From: Cellulomonas endophytica
GTDB taxonomy: Bacteria; Actinomycetota; Actinomycetes; Actinomycetales; Cellulomonadaceae
Direction of reading: 5' to 3'
Length of the DNA: 64,000 bases
Assembly: GCF_004123805.1 (NCBI RefSeq)
Contig: NZ_RWJX01000002.1
Coordinates: forward strand, 62,001-126,000
The translations under genes were made by a program, and so were the position numbers. A model generated the notes under the pieces. It did no database searches and had not been told where the DNA came from. It saw only the letters and a list, made by a program, of their open reading frames with translations. Every line of letters starts with the position of its first letter. Position 1 is the stretch's first letter. This document shows positions 44,280-59,006 of the stretch, piece by piece.

Positions 44280-44371
44280 CGCGCGGGGCGGGTCCGCCGC
44301 GGACCGGTGGCGCGCGCGGGGTGCACCTCTCGAGCGGCGACCCGCGACGAGCCCGGCGGGCGGCCGCTCGC

Positions 44372-48076
<3,705 letters not shown>

Positions 48077-48130
48077 GCGGCCACCCTACGCAGCGGCGCC
48101 CGCACGACCGCCGTCGGCGCGGACAGCCAC

Positions 48131-49477
48131 TCAGACGCGCAGGGCCAGGTCGGCCACCGTCGCGGCTCCGCTCCCGTCGACCCGGCGCAGCGCGGCGTCG
48201 AGCCCGTCGGGGGCGTCGCGCAGGGCCGCGAGCGCGGTCCGCACCTCGGGGTCGGCGACGAGGGCCGCGGCGAGGACCCACGCCCCCGTGCCCTGGCCCG
48301 TGTCGGGGCCGGCGGCCGCCGCGAGCGCGTCCAGCGGGCGGGCGGCCAGGCCGACGGGGTCGACGAGGAGTGCCGCCGCCACCGGGACCGTGGGGCCGGC
48401 GTCGGGTGCCTCCGCCGCCGCGAGGAGCGCCTGCCGGGCGCGCTCGGCCTCCGGCTCGTCGCGCCCGCGCAGGTGCGCCGCGAGGTGCAGCACGAGGTCG
48501 GCCGCGGCCCCGCCGGACGCGGCGCCGGCCAGCGCGGTCGTCACGAGCTCGACGAGCACGCCCGCCGGCGGCCGCGCGCCAACCGCGACCAGGTGCGCCG
48601 GCCCGGGCGTGCCACCGGCCAGCGCCCGCAGCGCCAGGTCCCACCAGCCCTCGCTGCCGACGGGGTGCGCGTGGCAGGCCGCGGCGGCCTCGCCGGCCGT
48701 GAGCTCGTGCGCGTCGAGCCCGAGCGCCGCCGGCGGCAGCACGCCCAGGACCTGCGCCCGGCCGACCTGGGCGGCGAGCACCTCCGCGACGACCTGGGCC
48801 AGCGCGTCGCCGCCGGCGTTCGCGGCGCGGCGCACCTCGTCGACCACCGCGTGCGAGTGCACCGTGCCGGCAAGCTCCAGCGCCGCCCGCAGCTGACCCA
48901 GCGTCCACTCCGGCGTGCTCGTGCGGGCGGCGTGGACGGTGAGCGCGAGCTGGGCGCGCAGCCGCTCGCCCGGCGCCGCCGTGGGTTCGCGGACGAGCGC
49001 GGTCAGCCGGGCGACGACGAGCTCGACCAGGGGCTTCGGCACACCGCCCGGCCCCGGCCCGGCGGCGCGCACGGCGAGCACGTGGTGCGCGTCGGGGCGC
49101 ATCGCGACGTCCTCGGCGTTCTCGGGCACGGACAGCCAGCGCAGGACCGGGGCCGGCACGGGGTCGGCGTGCGTGAGGAGGTAGACCACGGCGCCGGGGT
49201 CGGCCCGGTCGAGCAGGGCGGACGCCAGGGACGAGCGGGACGAGCGCCGCAGCGCGGTGTGCAGCGGCAGCGCCCGGTCGTAGGGGACGCGCGTGACGTC
49301 GAGGCCGTCGACGTGCTCGTCGACCGTCTCGGCGTCCGCGGACGGGTGGGTCTGCCAGACGGCGGTCGCGACCGGCCCGGGCAGCAGCGGGCCGAGCGCC
49401 CTCCACGTCTCGGGGTCCGTCGCGTCGTCGGACAGCAGCAGCGCGACGAGCAGCGCGGAGGGCTCCATGGCGGACAT
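48131..49477 (-). CDS. Helical-repeat-like protein of unknown function
   Basis: I do not recognise this 448-residue protein. It is very rich in Ala and Leu with repeated amphipathic helices throughout, similar in texture to HEAT-like repeat proteins. No signal peptide, membrane segment or catalytic motif is visible. The ATG at 49477 (MSAMEP) is used; a second ATG is three codons later. Its stop lies 54 bases before the SNF2 helicase start on the same strand, so the two may be co-transcribed. Confidence 0.7.
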   Translation of the reverse strand: MSAMEPSALLVALLLSDDATDPETWRALGPLLPGPVATAVWQTHPSADAETVDEHVDGLDVTRVPYDRALPLHTALRRSSRSSLASALLDRADPGAVVYLLTHADPVPAPVLRWLSVPENAEDVAMRPDAHHVLAVRAAGPGPGGVPKPLVELVVARLTALVREPTAAPGERLRAQLALTVHAARTSTPEWTLGQLRAALELAGTVHSHAVVDEVRRAANAGGDALAQVVAEVLAAQVGRAQVLGVLPPAALGLDAHELTAGEAAAACHAHPVGSEGWWDLALRALAGGTPGPAHLVAVGARPPAGVLVELVTTALAGAASGGAAADLVLHLAAHLRGRDEPEAERARQALLAAAEAPDAGPTVPVAAALLVDPVGLAARPLDALAAAAGPDTGQGTGAWVLAAALVADPEVRTALAALRDAPDGLDAALRRVDGSGAATVADLALRV

Positions 49478-49545
49478 TGTGCGTCCCCGACCTGCGGCGG
49501 GCACGGGGGAGCGCTTGCCCGGCGCCGCCCGACCGACCGGGCTCG

Positions 49546-50772
49546 TCACCCCTGCGGCGTCACCCGCAGCAGCCGGTCCCGGCCGTCGCCGTCGTCCGTC
49601 GTGAGGTACAGCGCGCCGTCGACGCCGAGCTGCGGCGTGCGCACCCGCCCGAGGACGTCCTCCAGCTCGGGCACCCGGAACTGCTCGAGGAGCGCGCCCT
49701 CGGCGTCGAGCCGCAGCGCCAGCACGCCCGTGCCCTTCTGCACCCCGAGCAGCAGCAGCCCGTCGTAGGCGCCCCAGTGCCCGCCCTCGAGGAACGTGAT
49801 CCCGCTGACCGCGATGGTGGGGCCGCCCGAGTCCCACACCGCCTCGACCGCGCCGGGGATCGCGGGGTCCGTCATGGGGACGCTCTCGTCGTACACCCCG
49901 CTGCCGACCGGGTCCCACCCGTAGTTGCCGCCGTCGACCGCGAGGTTCACCTCGTCGTCCACGCTGGAGCCCTGCTCGGCGGTGAACACCTGGTCCGTGC
50001 TGGGGCGCACGGCGATGCCCTGGACGTTGCGGTGCCCGGTCTGCACGACGAGGGGCGAGGCCGCGGGGTCGTCGAGGGACGGGTTGGTGGGCCAGGCCCC
50101 GCCCGTGCGCGGGTCGACCCGCAGCAGCTTGCCGGCGGTGGTCGACGGGTCCTGCGGGTTCGTCCCCACGGCGTTGTCCCCGGTCCCGACGAGCAGCGCG
50201 CCGGCCGGGTCGAACCGTAGCCGGCACCCGCCGTGCCGCCCCGACGCCTCGTTCACGGGGATGTCGGCGACGAGCGGGTCCGCCACCCGCTCCGCCGCCG
50301 ACCAGTCCGCCGCGACCGTCCAGGCGACCACCTCGATGCCGGGCCCGTCGGCGGGACCGGCGTCCGCGACGCCCTGGCACGTGTAGAGGCGGCGGTTCTC
50401 GTCGAAGGCGGGGTCGAGGACGAGGCCCATGAGGCCGGTCTCGCCGCGCGCCCACAGGTCGTCGAGGTCGGCCGCGACCGGGACGACCGTGCCGTCGGGG
50501 CGCACCGCCGTGAAGCCGCCGGCCCGCTCGTCGACGAGGAGCGTGCCGTCCGGCGCCTGCGCCACGTCCCAGGGGTGGTCCAGCCCGTCGAGCACCGTCT
50601 CGACCCGCAGGGCCGGGACCGTCCCGGACGACGTGGTCGCCGACGGCGTCACCGTGCCGAGCGTGGCCCCGTCCGTCCGGACCGCGCCGTCCCCGCCCGG
50701 CGACGAGGTGCAGCCAGCGAGGAGCACGGCGGCCGCGACGAGCGGGACGGCGAGGGCGGGGCGGCGGCGCAC
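49546..50772 (-). CDS. PQQ-type sugar dehydrogenase lipoprotein
   Basis: A 408-residue secreted lipoprotein (lipobox LLAGC) with the six-bladed propeller of soluble aldose sugar dehydrogenases (YliI/Gdh-B family): DHPWDVAQAPDG, GETGLMGLVLDPAF, RHGGCRLRFDPAG, GTGDNA, TGHRNVQGIA, and DDEVNLAVDGGNYGWDP. The His, Arg and Asp residues typical of PQQ binding are present in these loops. It would oxidise sugars at the cell surface if PQQ is available; no PQQ synthesis genes are in view. Confidence 0.87.
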   Translation of the reverse strand: MRRRPALAVPLVAAAVLLAGCTSSPGGDGAVRTDGATLGTVTPSATTSSGTVPALRVETVLDGLDHPWDVAQAPDGTLLVDERAGGFTAVRPDGTVVPVAADLDDLWARGETGLMGLVLDPAFDENRRLYTCQGVADAGPADGPGIEVVAWTVAADWSAAERVADPLVADIPVNEASGRHGGCRLRFDPAGALLVGTGDNAVGTNPQDPSTTAGKLLRVDPRTGGAWPTNPSLDDPAASPLVVQTGHRNVQGIAVRPSTDQVFTAEQGSSVDDEVNLAVDGGNYGWDPVGSGVYDESVPMTDPAIPGAVEAVWDSGGPTIAVSGITFLEGGHWGAYDGLLLLGVQKGTGVLALRLDAEGALLEQFRVPELEDVLGRVRTPQLGVDGALYLTTDDGDGRDRLLRVTPQG

Positions 50773-50893
50773 ACCTCATGGTCCCCCGCGTCCCTGTCCC
50801 CCGGGCGTGGCCGCACCGGCTCCGCTCTCAGATGCGGTCGGCGACGCCCCGCGCGGTCGGCGGCGCCCGCCCCGGGACCCTCGACGCCCTCGT

Positions 50894-50899
50894 TAGGCT
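50894..50899 (+). promoter_or_regulatory. Leaderless -10 box of the XRE-cupin gene
   Basis: TAGGCT, seven bases before the GTG at 50907. No -35 was evident. It decides the start choice for the regulator. Confidence 0.55.
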
Positions 50900-50906
50900 C
50901 GCCCGC

Positions 50907-51488
50907 GTGCCCGGGCCCGACGAGACGCAGCTCGAGATCGCCGCCCTCGGGGCCGCGCTCAAGGTCGAGCGGCGGCGGCAGGGGCTCTCGGTCAAGGAGC
51001 TCAGCGCGCGCTCGGGCGTGAGCTTCGGCCTCATCAGCGAGCTCGAGCGCGGCAAGGGCAACCCGAGCTTCTCGTCGCTGCACCGGCTTGCGCGCGCGCT
51101 GGAGGTGGCCCTGCCCCAGCTGCTCTCGCGGCTCGGCGGCGACGGCATGGTCGTCCGGGCCGACGAGCGCCACCACCTCCCGGAGACGCCCGGCGCCGAC
51201 GCCCCACCCGTGCGCGAGCTGCTCAGCCCCCGCATGCAGTCGAACCTGCAGGTCATCCGCTCGACGCTGCCCGTCGGCTTCACGAACGAGGGCCGCCCCT
51301 TCCGCCACCTGGGCACGGAGTCGGTGCTCGTCGAGCGCGGCCGCCTGCGGGTCGTCCACGGCGAGCGCGAGGTCGAGCTCGGCCCCGGCGACGCCATGAC
51401 CTACGGCTGCTCCACCCCGCACTGGTGGGCCAACGCCCACGACGACGTCACGGTCGTCCTCGGGTCCGTGACACCGCTGGAGACCTGA
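50907..51488 (+). CDS. XRE-family regulator with a cupin sensor domain
   Basis: A 193-residue regulator. The helix-turn-helix (LSVKELSARSGVSFGLISEL) is at about residues 28-47, and a C-terminal cupin_2 barrel holds ESVLVERGRLRVVHG and LGPGDAMTYGCSTPHW. This is the PuuR-like design that senses small metabolites. The GTG at 50907 is preferred over an open frame from 50778 because of the leaderless -10. It lies between the lipoprotein dehydrogenase and a DUF1028/dipeptide transporter cluster and probably regulates the latter. Confidence 0.87.
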   Translation: MPGPDETQLEIAALGAALKVERRRQGLSVKELSARSGVSFGLISELERGKGNPSFSSLHRLARALEVALPQLLSRLGGDGMVVRADERHHLPETPGADAPPVRELLSPRMQSNLQVIRSTLPVGFTNEGRPFRHLGTESVLVERGRLRVVHGEREVELGPGDAMTYGCSTPHWWANAHDDVTVVLGSVTPLET

Positions 51489-51550
51489 GGGTCCGCCGTC
51501 GCCGGGCCCTCCGGGGGTCGCGCTCGTCGCGCCGCCCACCGCTCCGCTCG

Positions 51551-52300
51551 TCACGCCGGCGCGGCCACCGCACCCGGGAGCCGCAGGAGGCGGTCGAGCT
51601 CGTCGAGCGGGTCGAGGCCGTCGTCGACGCGCAGGTCGACGGCGAGCTGCGGCGGCCACGCGGCCGTCTCCTCCGTCCGCCCGACGAGGAGCCCCGCGCT
51701 CTGCCGCCCGCGCAGGTCGCCGCCGGCCCGCTCGCCGGCGCGGACGGCCGCGAGGAGGCGGTGGGCGAAGGCCTCCGCGGCCTCGCCGTCCGACGGGTCG
51801 CGCGTGGCCGCGCCGGGGTCGCCGGCGTGGTCCCGCCAGGTGGGGAAGCCCGCCCAGCCCGCGAGCATCGCGTCGAGGACGGGGGCGCCGGCGAGCAGGT
51901 TGCCCACGACCACCACGTCGGGCAGGACCAGGCCGCCGGCCCAGGAGCTGGTCCTCGCGCCGGTCCGGTGCGCGCCGCGGCCGTCGACGCCGAGCACGGC
52001 GACCTGGCGCAGCTCGGGCTCGTCGTCCCACTCCGGCACGCGCCCGACGGCGACGGCGGGCTCGTCGCCCGCCTCCAGCGCCGCCAGCAGCCGGCCGCGC
52101 AGCCGGCGGTTCGTCCACGCCTGGCTCGCGACGACGCCCACGGACGGCTGCACCGCGAGCACGGAGTTGCCGACGGCGAGCGAGAAGCTGGCCGTCGCCC
52201 CGCCGACGAGGCCGGCCCGCCGGTCGACGGCGAGGATCGTGTAGGTCAGGGCGCGCTCCCGCCGGTCGGCCGCGCCGCCACCGGCACGGGAACCCGGCAT
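51551..52300 (-). CDS. DUF1028 protein
   Basis: A 249-residue member of DUF1028, related to Ntn-hydrolases. TYTILAVDRRAGLVGGATASFSLAVG (in parts), then SVGVVASQAWTN and DDGLDPLDELDRLL at the end, are typical. An extra N-terminal stretch rich in Gly/Arg precedes the conserved Thr/Tyr start. It is divergent from the peptide transporter, and genes of this family often accompany peptide or amide uptake. The ATG at 52300 has AGGA nine bases upstream. Confidence 0.85.
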   Translation of the reverse strand: MPGSRAGGGAADRRERALTYTILAVDRRAGLVGGATASFSLAVGNSVLAVQPSVGVVASQAWTNRRLRGRLLAALEAGDEPAVAVGRVPEWDDEPELRQVAVLGVDGRGAHRTGARTSSWAGGLVLPDVVVVGNLLAGAPVLDAMLAGWAGFPTWRDHAGDPGAATRDPSDGEAAEAFAHRLLAAVRAGERAGGDLRGRQSAGLLVGRTEETAAWPPQLAVDLRVDDGLDPLDELDRLLRLPGAVAAPA

Positions 52301-52369
52301 GTTGCAGTCCTGTTTCGACTCGCCGGGGTGGGTTGTCCGATTCTGCGGTCCGGGGCCATGCTGATGCAA

Positions 52370-52387
52370 CGATCACTGTGCTGATCG
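52370..52387. promoter_or_regulatory. Inverted repeat in the DUF1028/peptide-transport spacer
   Basis: CGATCA (52370-52375) and TGATCG (52382-52387), perfect arms around six bases, 70 bases ahead of the binding-protein ATG. It may be an operator for the nearby XRE-cupin regulator. Confidence 0.45.
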
Positions 52388-52457
52388 AACGACCGAGACG
52401 GCGACGCTGCGACGAGGCGGCGCCGACGTCACCTCCGCCCGAACCACCGGAGACCCC

Positions 52458-54032
52458 ATGCGCCGCTCCCCCGCCCCCCGGGCGCTGACCGTCGGCCTCG
52501 CCGGCGCCACCGCCGGCCTCCTCGTCCTGACCGCCTGCTCCGGCGGCGGCGAGGCGGTCGACCTCGACGGGGGCGCGAGCGGCGCGGCCGGCGGCGGCGA
52601 GGCCACCGGGCCCGTCCTGCGTGCGGCCATCGCCGGCGAGCCGGACCAGCTCGACCCGCAGAGCACCTCGTCGTACTTCTCCTTCGAGGTCCTCGAGAAC
52701 GTGTTCGACACGCTCGTCGAGCCCGACGAGAACCTCGAGATGCAGCCCGCGCTGGCCGAGTCGTGGGAGACGAGCGAGGACGGCCTCACCTGGACGTTCA
52801 CCCTGCGCGAGGGCGTGACGTTCCACGACGGCAGCGAGTTCACCGCCGAGGACGTCGTCTACTCCTACGACCGCATCGTCGACGAGGAGCTCTCCAACGC
52901 CTGGAAGTTCGGCTCCGTCACGGACGTCGTCGCCACGGACGACTCCACGGTCACCATCACGGTCTCGGCGCCGACCCCGAACCTGCTGTCCAGCCTCGGC
53001 GGCTTCAAGGGCCTGGCGATCGTCGAGCAGGCCAACGTCGAGTCCGGCGACATCACCACGAAGCCCGTCGGCACCGGTCCGTTCGAGCTGACGGACTACA
53101 CCCCGGGCGACTCCATCGACCTCGTGGCGAACCCCGACTACTGGGGCGGCGCGCCGGAGATCGGCGGCATCCACTACACGTTCGTCTCCGAGGGCAGCAC
53201 CGCGATCGCCGCGCTGCAGAACGACGAGATCGACTGGACGGACTCCATCCCGGCCCAGCAGCTCGAGTCGCTCGAGGGGGCGGAGGGCGTCGAGGTCGGC
53301 GTGACGCCGTCCAACGACTACTGGTACCTCGCCCTGAACGAGGCGAAGGAGCCGTGGGGCACCGTCGAGGCGCGCCAGGCCATCGCCTACGCCATCGACC
53401 GCGAGTCGATCCTCCAGGCCGTCTCCTACGGCACCGCGCAGGAGAACCAGCTCGCGATCCCCGAGGACTCGGTCTGGTACACGGACTACTCGACCTACTC
53501 CTACGACGAGGCCAGGGCCCGTGACCTGCTCGCCCAGGCCGGTGTCACGGGTCCCGTGACGATGGACTTCCTCGCCACCTCGGACTACCCCGAGACCGTG
53601 ACGGCCGCGCAGATCATCGCGAGCAACCTCGAGCCGCTCGGCATCACCGTCAACATCCGCACGGTCGACTTCGCCACCTGGCTCGACGAGCAGAACAGCG
53701 GCAACTTCGACCTGCTCATGATGGGCTGGCTCGGGAACATCGACCCCGACGACTTCTACTACAGCCAGCACCACTCGCAGGGCGGGTCGAACGCCCAGGG
53801 CTACGCCAACCCGGAGGTCGACCGGCTGCTGGACGCGGCCCGCACCGAGACCGACGAGGCCGCCCGCAAGGACCTGTACGCGCAGGCCGCGACGACCATC
53901 GCCGACGAGGCCAGCTACATCTACCTGTACAACCCCTCGGTCATCCAGGCCTGGAGCACGGACCTCGAGGGCTACACGGCGCGCTCCGACCGCGCGATCC
54001 GGTTCCGGGACGTGACGTTGGCGCAGCGGTGA
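52458..54032 (+). CDS. Dipeptide/oligopeptide ABC transporter binding lipoprotein
   Basis: A 524-residue family 5 extracellular solute-binding lipoprotein with lipobox VLTAC. Landmarks are AGEPDQLDPQST, TFTLREGVTFHDG, TGPFELTDYTPGD and PDYWGGAP, all standard for DppA/OppA. It is the first gene of a four-gene plus-strand operon whose members overlap by four bases each. The ligand is a peptide or similar compound and cannot be specified. Confidence 0.93.
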   Translation: MRRSPAPRALTVGLAGATAGLLVLTACSGGGEAVDLDGGASGAAGGGEATGPVLRAAIAGEPDQLDPQSTSSYFSFEVLENVFDTLVEPDENLEMQPALAESWETSEDGLTWTFTLREGVTFHDGSEFTAEDVVYSYDRIVDEELSNAWKFGSVTDVVATDDSTVTITVSAPTPNLLSSLGGFKGLAIVEQANVESGDITTKPVGTGPFELTDYTPGDSIDLVANPDYWGGAPEIGGIHYTFVSEGSTAIAALQNDEIDWTDSIPAQQLESLEGAEGVEVGVTPSNDYWYLALNEAKEPWGTVEARQAIAYAIDRESILQAVSYGTAQENQLAIPEDSVWYTDYSTYSYDEARARDLLAQAGVTGPVTMDFLATSDYPETVTAAQIIASNLEPLGITVNIRTVDFATWLDEQNSGNFDLLMMGWLGNIDPDDFYYSQHHSQGGSNAQGYANPEVDRLLDAARTETDEAARKDLYAQAATTIADEASYIYLYNPSVIQAWSTDLEGYTARSDRAIRFRDVTLAQR

Positions 54033-54988
54033 CCCTCGCGCGGGTCGCCCGGTTCCTCGGGCGGCGGGTGCTGCACTCGCTCGTCGTGCTGCTCGGCGTG
54101 CTCGTGGTGGTCTTCGCGCTCGTGCACCTCGTGCCGGGCGACCCCGTCCGGATCGCGCTGGGCACCCGCTACACCGAGGAGGCGTACACCGCCCTGCGCG
54201 CCGCGAGCGGGCTGGACCGGCCGCTCGCCGCGCAGTTCTTCTCCTACCTCGGCGGCGCCGTGACCGGCGACCTCGGGGTGAGCTTCCGGACCGGTCAGCC
54301 CGTGGCCGTCACGCTGCTCGAGCGGCTGCCGGCGACGGTCTCGCTCGCGGTCGTCGGGCTCCTCGTGGCGCTCCTCGTCGCGCTGCCCGCCGGGATCTGG
54401 TCGGGGCTGCACGAGGGCCGCCTCTCCGACGCGATCGTGCGCGTGACGAGCCAGGCGGGCGTGTCCGTGCCGGACTTCTGGCTCGGGCAGCTCCTCATCC
54501 TCGGCGTCGCCGTGGGCCTGGGGCTCCTCCCGACGAGCGGGTACGCCGCCCTCACCGAGGACCCGGCGCATTGGGCGCGGCACGTGGTGCTGCCCGGGTT
54601 GACGGTCGGGCTCGTCGCGGCGGCGATCATGACGCGCTACATCCGCACCGCCGTGCTGGACGTGGCGCACGCCGGGTACGTGCGCACGGCGCGGTCGAAG
54701 GGCCTGCCGGCGGCGGTCGTCACGCGCCGGCACATCGTCCGCAACGCGCTCATCCCCATCCTCACCATCACGGGCATCCAGCTCGCGACGATCCTCGGCG
54801 GGGTCGTCGTCGTCGAGGTCGTCTTCGCCTGGCCCGGCCTGGGGCGGCTGACCTACGACGCGGTGGCCTCGCGCGACTACGCCCTGGTGCAGGGGGCCGT
54901 GCTCCTCGTCGCCGCGCTGTTCCTGCTGGTCAACCTCGTGGTCGACGTCCTCTACTCGCTCGCCGACCCCCGGATCCGGCTCTCATGA
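54029..54988 (+). CDS. Peptide ABC transporter permease, DppB type
   Basis: A 319-residue permease with six hydrophobic segments. It begins FLGRRVLHSLVVLLGVLVVV and carries the periplasmic LVPGDPV segment, GYVRTARSKGL (the EAA-type loop that meets the ATPase) and a closing LVNLVVDVLY. The GTG overlaps the binding-protein stop (54029-54032). Confidence 0.93.
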   Translation: MTLARVARFLGRRVLHSLVVLLGVLVVVFALVHLVPGDPVRIALGTRYTEEAYTALRAASGLDRPLAAQFFSYLGGAVTGDLGVSFRTGQPVAVTLLERLPATVSLAVVGLLVALLVALPAGIWSGLHEGRLSDAIVRVTSQAGVSVPDFWLGQLLILGVAVGLGLLPTSGYAALTEDPAHWARHVVLPGLTVGLVAAAIMTRYIRTAVLDVAHAGYVRTARSKGLPAAVVTRRHIVRNALIPILTITGIQLATILGGVVVVEVVFAWPGLGRLTYDAVASRDYALVQGAVLLVAALFLLVNLVVDVLYSLADPRIRLS

Positions 54989-55979
54989 CGCAGCTCACGC
55001 CCGGGTCGCCGCTGCCCGAGGACGCCGTGCCCGGTCAGCCGGGCGGGCCGTCGGGGGTGGCCACGGCCGCGCGGCCCGACGAGGGGCCCGCCGCGCGCCC
55101 GGCCGCCGGCTGGCGGCTGCTGCTCGACAGCCCCGTGAACGTCGTCAGCGCGGTCGTGCTGCTCGTCGTGCTCGTGGTCGCCCTGCTCGGGCCGGCGCTG
55201 GCGCCCTACGCCGTCAACGCCGTCGACGTGCCCGCCGCCCTGCAGCCGCCCTCGGGCGCGCACTGGTTCGGCACGGACGACCTCGGGCGCGACGTGCTCT
55301 CGCGCACCCTCGTCGCCACCCGCGTGTCCCTCCAGGTCGCCGTCGTGGCCGTGGCGTTCGCGCTCGTCGTCGGGGTCGGCGCCGGGATCGTCTCCGGCTA
55401 CGCCGGCGGGTGGCTGGACACCGTGCTCATGCGCCTCGTCGACGTCATGTTCGCCTTCCCCGTCATGCTGCTCGCGCTGGCGATCGTCGCGGTGCTCGGC
55501 CCGGGCCTGACGACGACGCAGCTGGCCATCGGCATCGTCTACACGCCGATCTTCGCGCGCGTGGCGCGGGCCTCGGCGCTGTCCGTGCGCGTGGAGCCGT
55601 TCGTGCAGGTCTCGCGCACGATGGGCACCGGGCACGCGCTCATCCTGCGGCGGCACATCCTCCCCGGCATCGCCGGGCCGGTCATCGTGCAGACCTCGCT
55701 GTCGGTGGCCTTCGCCATCCTGTCGGAGGCGGCGCTGTCGTTCCTCGGGCTCGGGGTGCAGCCGCCGCGGCCCTCCTGGGGGCGGATGCTCTTCGACGCG
55801 CAGGGCTTCCTGTCCCAGGCGTGGTGGATGGCCGTGTTCCCCGGGCTGGCCATCTTCGTCACCGTGCTCGCGTTCAACCTCCTCGGCGACGGGCTGCGGG
55901 ACGTGCTCGACCCGCGCCAGCGCTCCCTGCTGCGCACCCGCCGGCTGCTGCGGGCCCACCGCCGGGCGGGGGTGCGCCC

Positions 55980-55983
<4 letters not shown>
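54985..55983 (+). CDS. Peptide ABC transporter permease, DppC type
   Basis: A 332-residue permease, partner of the DppB-type protein. After a Pro/Gly-rich head the first membrane segment is VVSAVVLLVVLVVALLGP. HWFGTDDLGRDVLSR and the C-terminal FNLLGDGLRDVLDPRQR are diagnostic of DppC. The ATG overlaps the DppB stop (54985-54988). Confidence 0.93.
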
Positions 55984-57701
<1,718 letters not shown>

Positions 57702-57724
57702 GTGCGCCCGGCGGCCCCCGGTGC

Positions 57725-58216
57725 TCAGTCCTCGATGACGTCGCGGCCCTGGGCACGCAGTGCCGCGAGGCCGTCGAGCATCCCCCGGACGACCTCGGGC
57801 GGGTGCGCCGGCCAGCTCTCCACCTCGCCGACGACCCGCAGCGGGTGGCGGCTGCGGTAGGAGCGCGTGGGGTTGCCGGGGAACCGCTTGTCCGTCACGT
57901 TCGGGTCGTCCTCGAAGGGCCCGAGCGGCTCGACGAGGTACACGTGGCCGCGGCCCGCGTCACCCGCGTCGCCCGCGAGCGCGATGGCCAGCTCCGCTCC
58001 CCACACCGCCGTCTCGAGGACCGCGGCGAAGTACACGTGGCGCATCACCCGCCCGGCCTGGAAGTTCGACACCTTGCCGGGGACCAGCTCGTCCCCGGCC
58101 CGGAGGACCGCGCGGGTGCCGTGGAAGAACGGACCGGGCACGTCCCCGCAGGTCTCCGGGGTGACGGGGACGCGGTCCCCGGCGCGCTCGGTCACCGGGT
58201 CGGCGCGCTCGTCCAC
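57725..58216 (-). CDS. arr: Rifamycin ADP-ribosyltransferase (Arr)
   Basis: NAD-dependent enzyme that inactivates rifamycins by ADP-ribosylation, 163 residues from the GTG at 58216, slightly longer than the usual 140 because of an N-terminal leader. The family core is intact: FFHGTRA with H32, VYFAA with Y62, and NVTDKRFPGNPTRSYRS with D109, matching the His/Tyr/Asp set of Arr. An AGGA site lies about eight bases before the GTG; a GTG at 58252 would run into the preceding gene's end. This suggests intrinsic rifamycin resistance. Confidence 0.92.
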   Translation of the reverse strand: MDERADPVTERAGDRVPVTPETCGDVPGPFFHGTRAVLRAGDELVPGKVSNFQAGRVMRHVYFAAVLETAVWGAELAIALAGDAGDAGRGHVYLVEPLGPFEDDPNVTDKRFPGNPTRSYRSRHPLRVVGEVESWPAHPPEVVRGMLDGLAALRAQGRDVIED

Positions 58217-58248
58217 CGGGTCATCCTGGCCCCGCCGGAACGCTCCCG

Positions 58249-59001
58249 TCACCAGCCGCCCGCGACCGCCGGGCCCGCGGTGCCGTCGGCGGCGTAGGGC
58301 GTGAGCGTCGCCGCCTGCGCCTGTGTCGGCCACCACGCGGCGAACCACCCGTCCGTGACCGTCGCGGTCACGGGCCCGCCCACCTCGCGGTCGACCACGA
58401 CGCGCTCGACGCCCGCACCGGCCCATCCCCAGACCACGGACCAGTCCCCGTCCTCCTGCGACCACGTGCTCACCTGACCGACGAGGGCCAGGCCGCCCGG
58501 CGCCGGGGCCGGGGGCTCGACCTCCGTGGCACCCGCGATCGAGCCCTCGGCCTGGTCGTGCCGGCTCCAGACGCACCCGGTGCTCCACGGCCCGTCCCGG
58601 TCCTCGAGGACCGTGAGCACGACCACGCCCCGCTGCTCGGCGAGCACGGCCCGCGGGCGCGTGCCGGCCGGGGCCCCGGAACGGCAGGAGGTCTCCGCGA
58701 GGGCGGCCGCCCCCGCGTCCGGCGCCTGCGGGGTGGCGGTCCAGGTGGCGAACGCCGGCTGCGGTGGGCCGGCCGTGAGGAGCACGCCCGCGACGACCGC
58801 GGCGGCCGCGGCGAGCGGGGCGGTGGCCCACAGGCGCCGGCGCGAGCGGGGCCGGCGGCGGACGGCCTGCACGGCCTCGGCGTCCAGCACCGACGGCGGG
58901 ACGGCCTGCCCCCGCAGGACGCGCTCCCGCGCGCGGGCCAGCCCCTCGGGGTCGGCGGTGCCGACGGGGGCGAGCGCGCGGAGCCGGGTGTCCAGGTCCA
59001 T
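58249..59001 (-). CDS. Probable anti-sigma factor or membrane-anchored partner of the sigma factor
   Basis: A 250-residue protein: a 55-residue charged cytoplasmic head (MDLDTRLRALAPVG, then VQAVRRRPRSRRRLW), one membrane segment (AAAAAVVAGVLLTAG) and an extracytoplasmic domain with two cysteines and a Trp-rich end. The topology fits an anti-sigma factor, but no HCC zinc motif is present. The ATG at 59001 lies just after the sigma gene stop; a GTG at 59010 overlapping that stop is the alternative. Assignment rests mainly on position. Confidence 0.65.
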   Translation of the reverse strand: MDLDTRLRALAPVGTADPEGLARARERVLRGQAVPPSVLDAEAVQAVRRRPRSRRRLWATAPLAAAAAVVAGVLLTAGPPQPAFATWTATPQAPDAGAAALAETSCRSGAPAGTRPRAVLAEQRGVVVLTVLEDRDGPWSTGCVWSRHDQAEGSIAGATEVEPPAPAPGGLALVGQVSTWSQEDGDWSVVWGWAGAGVERVVVDREVGGPVTATVTDGWFAAWWPTQAQAATLTPYAADGTAGPAVAGGW

Positions 59002-59006
59002 GACGG

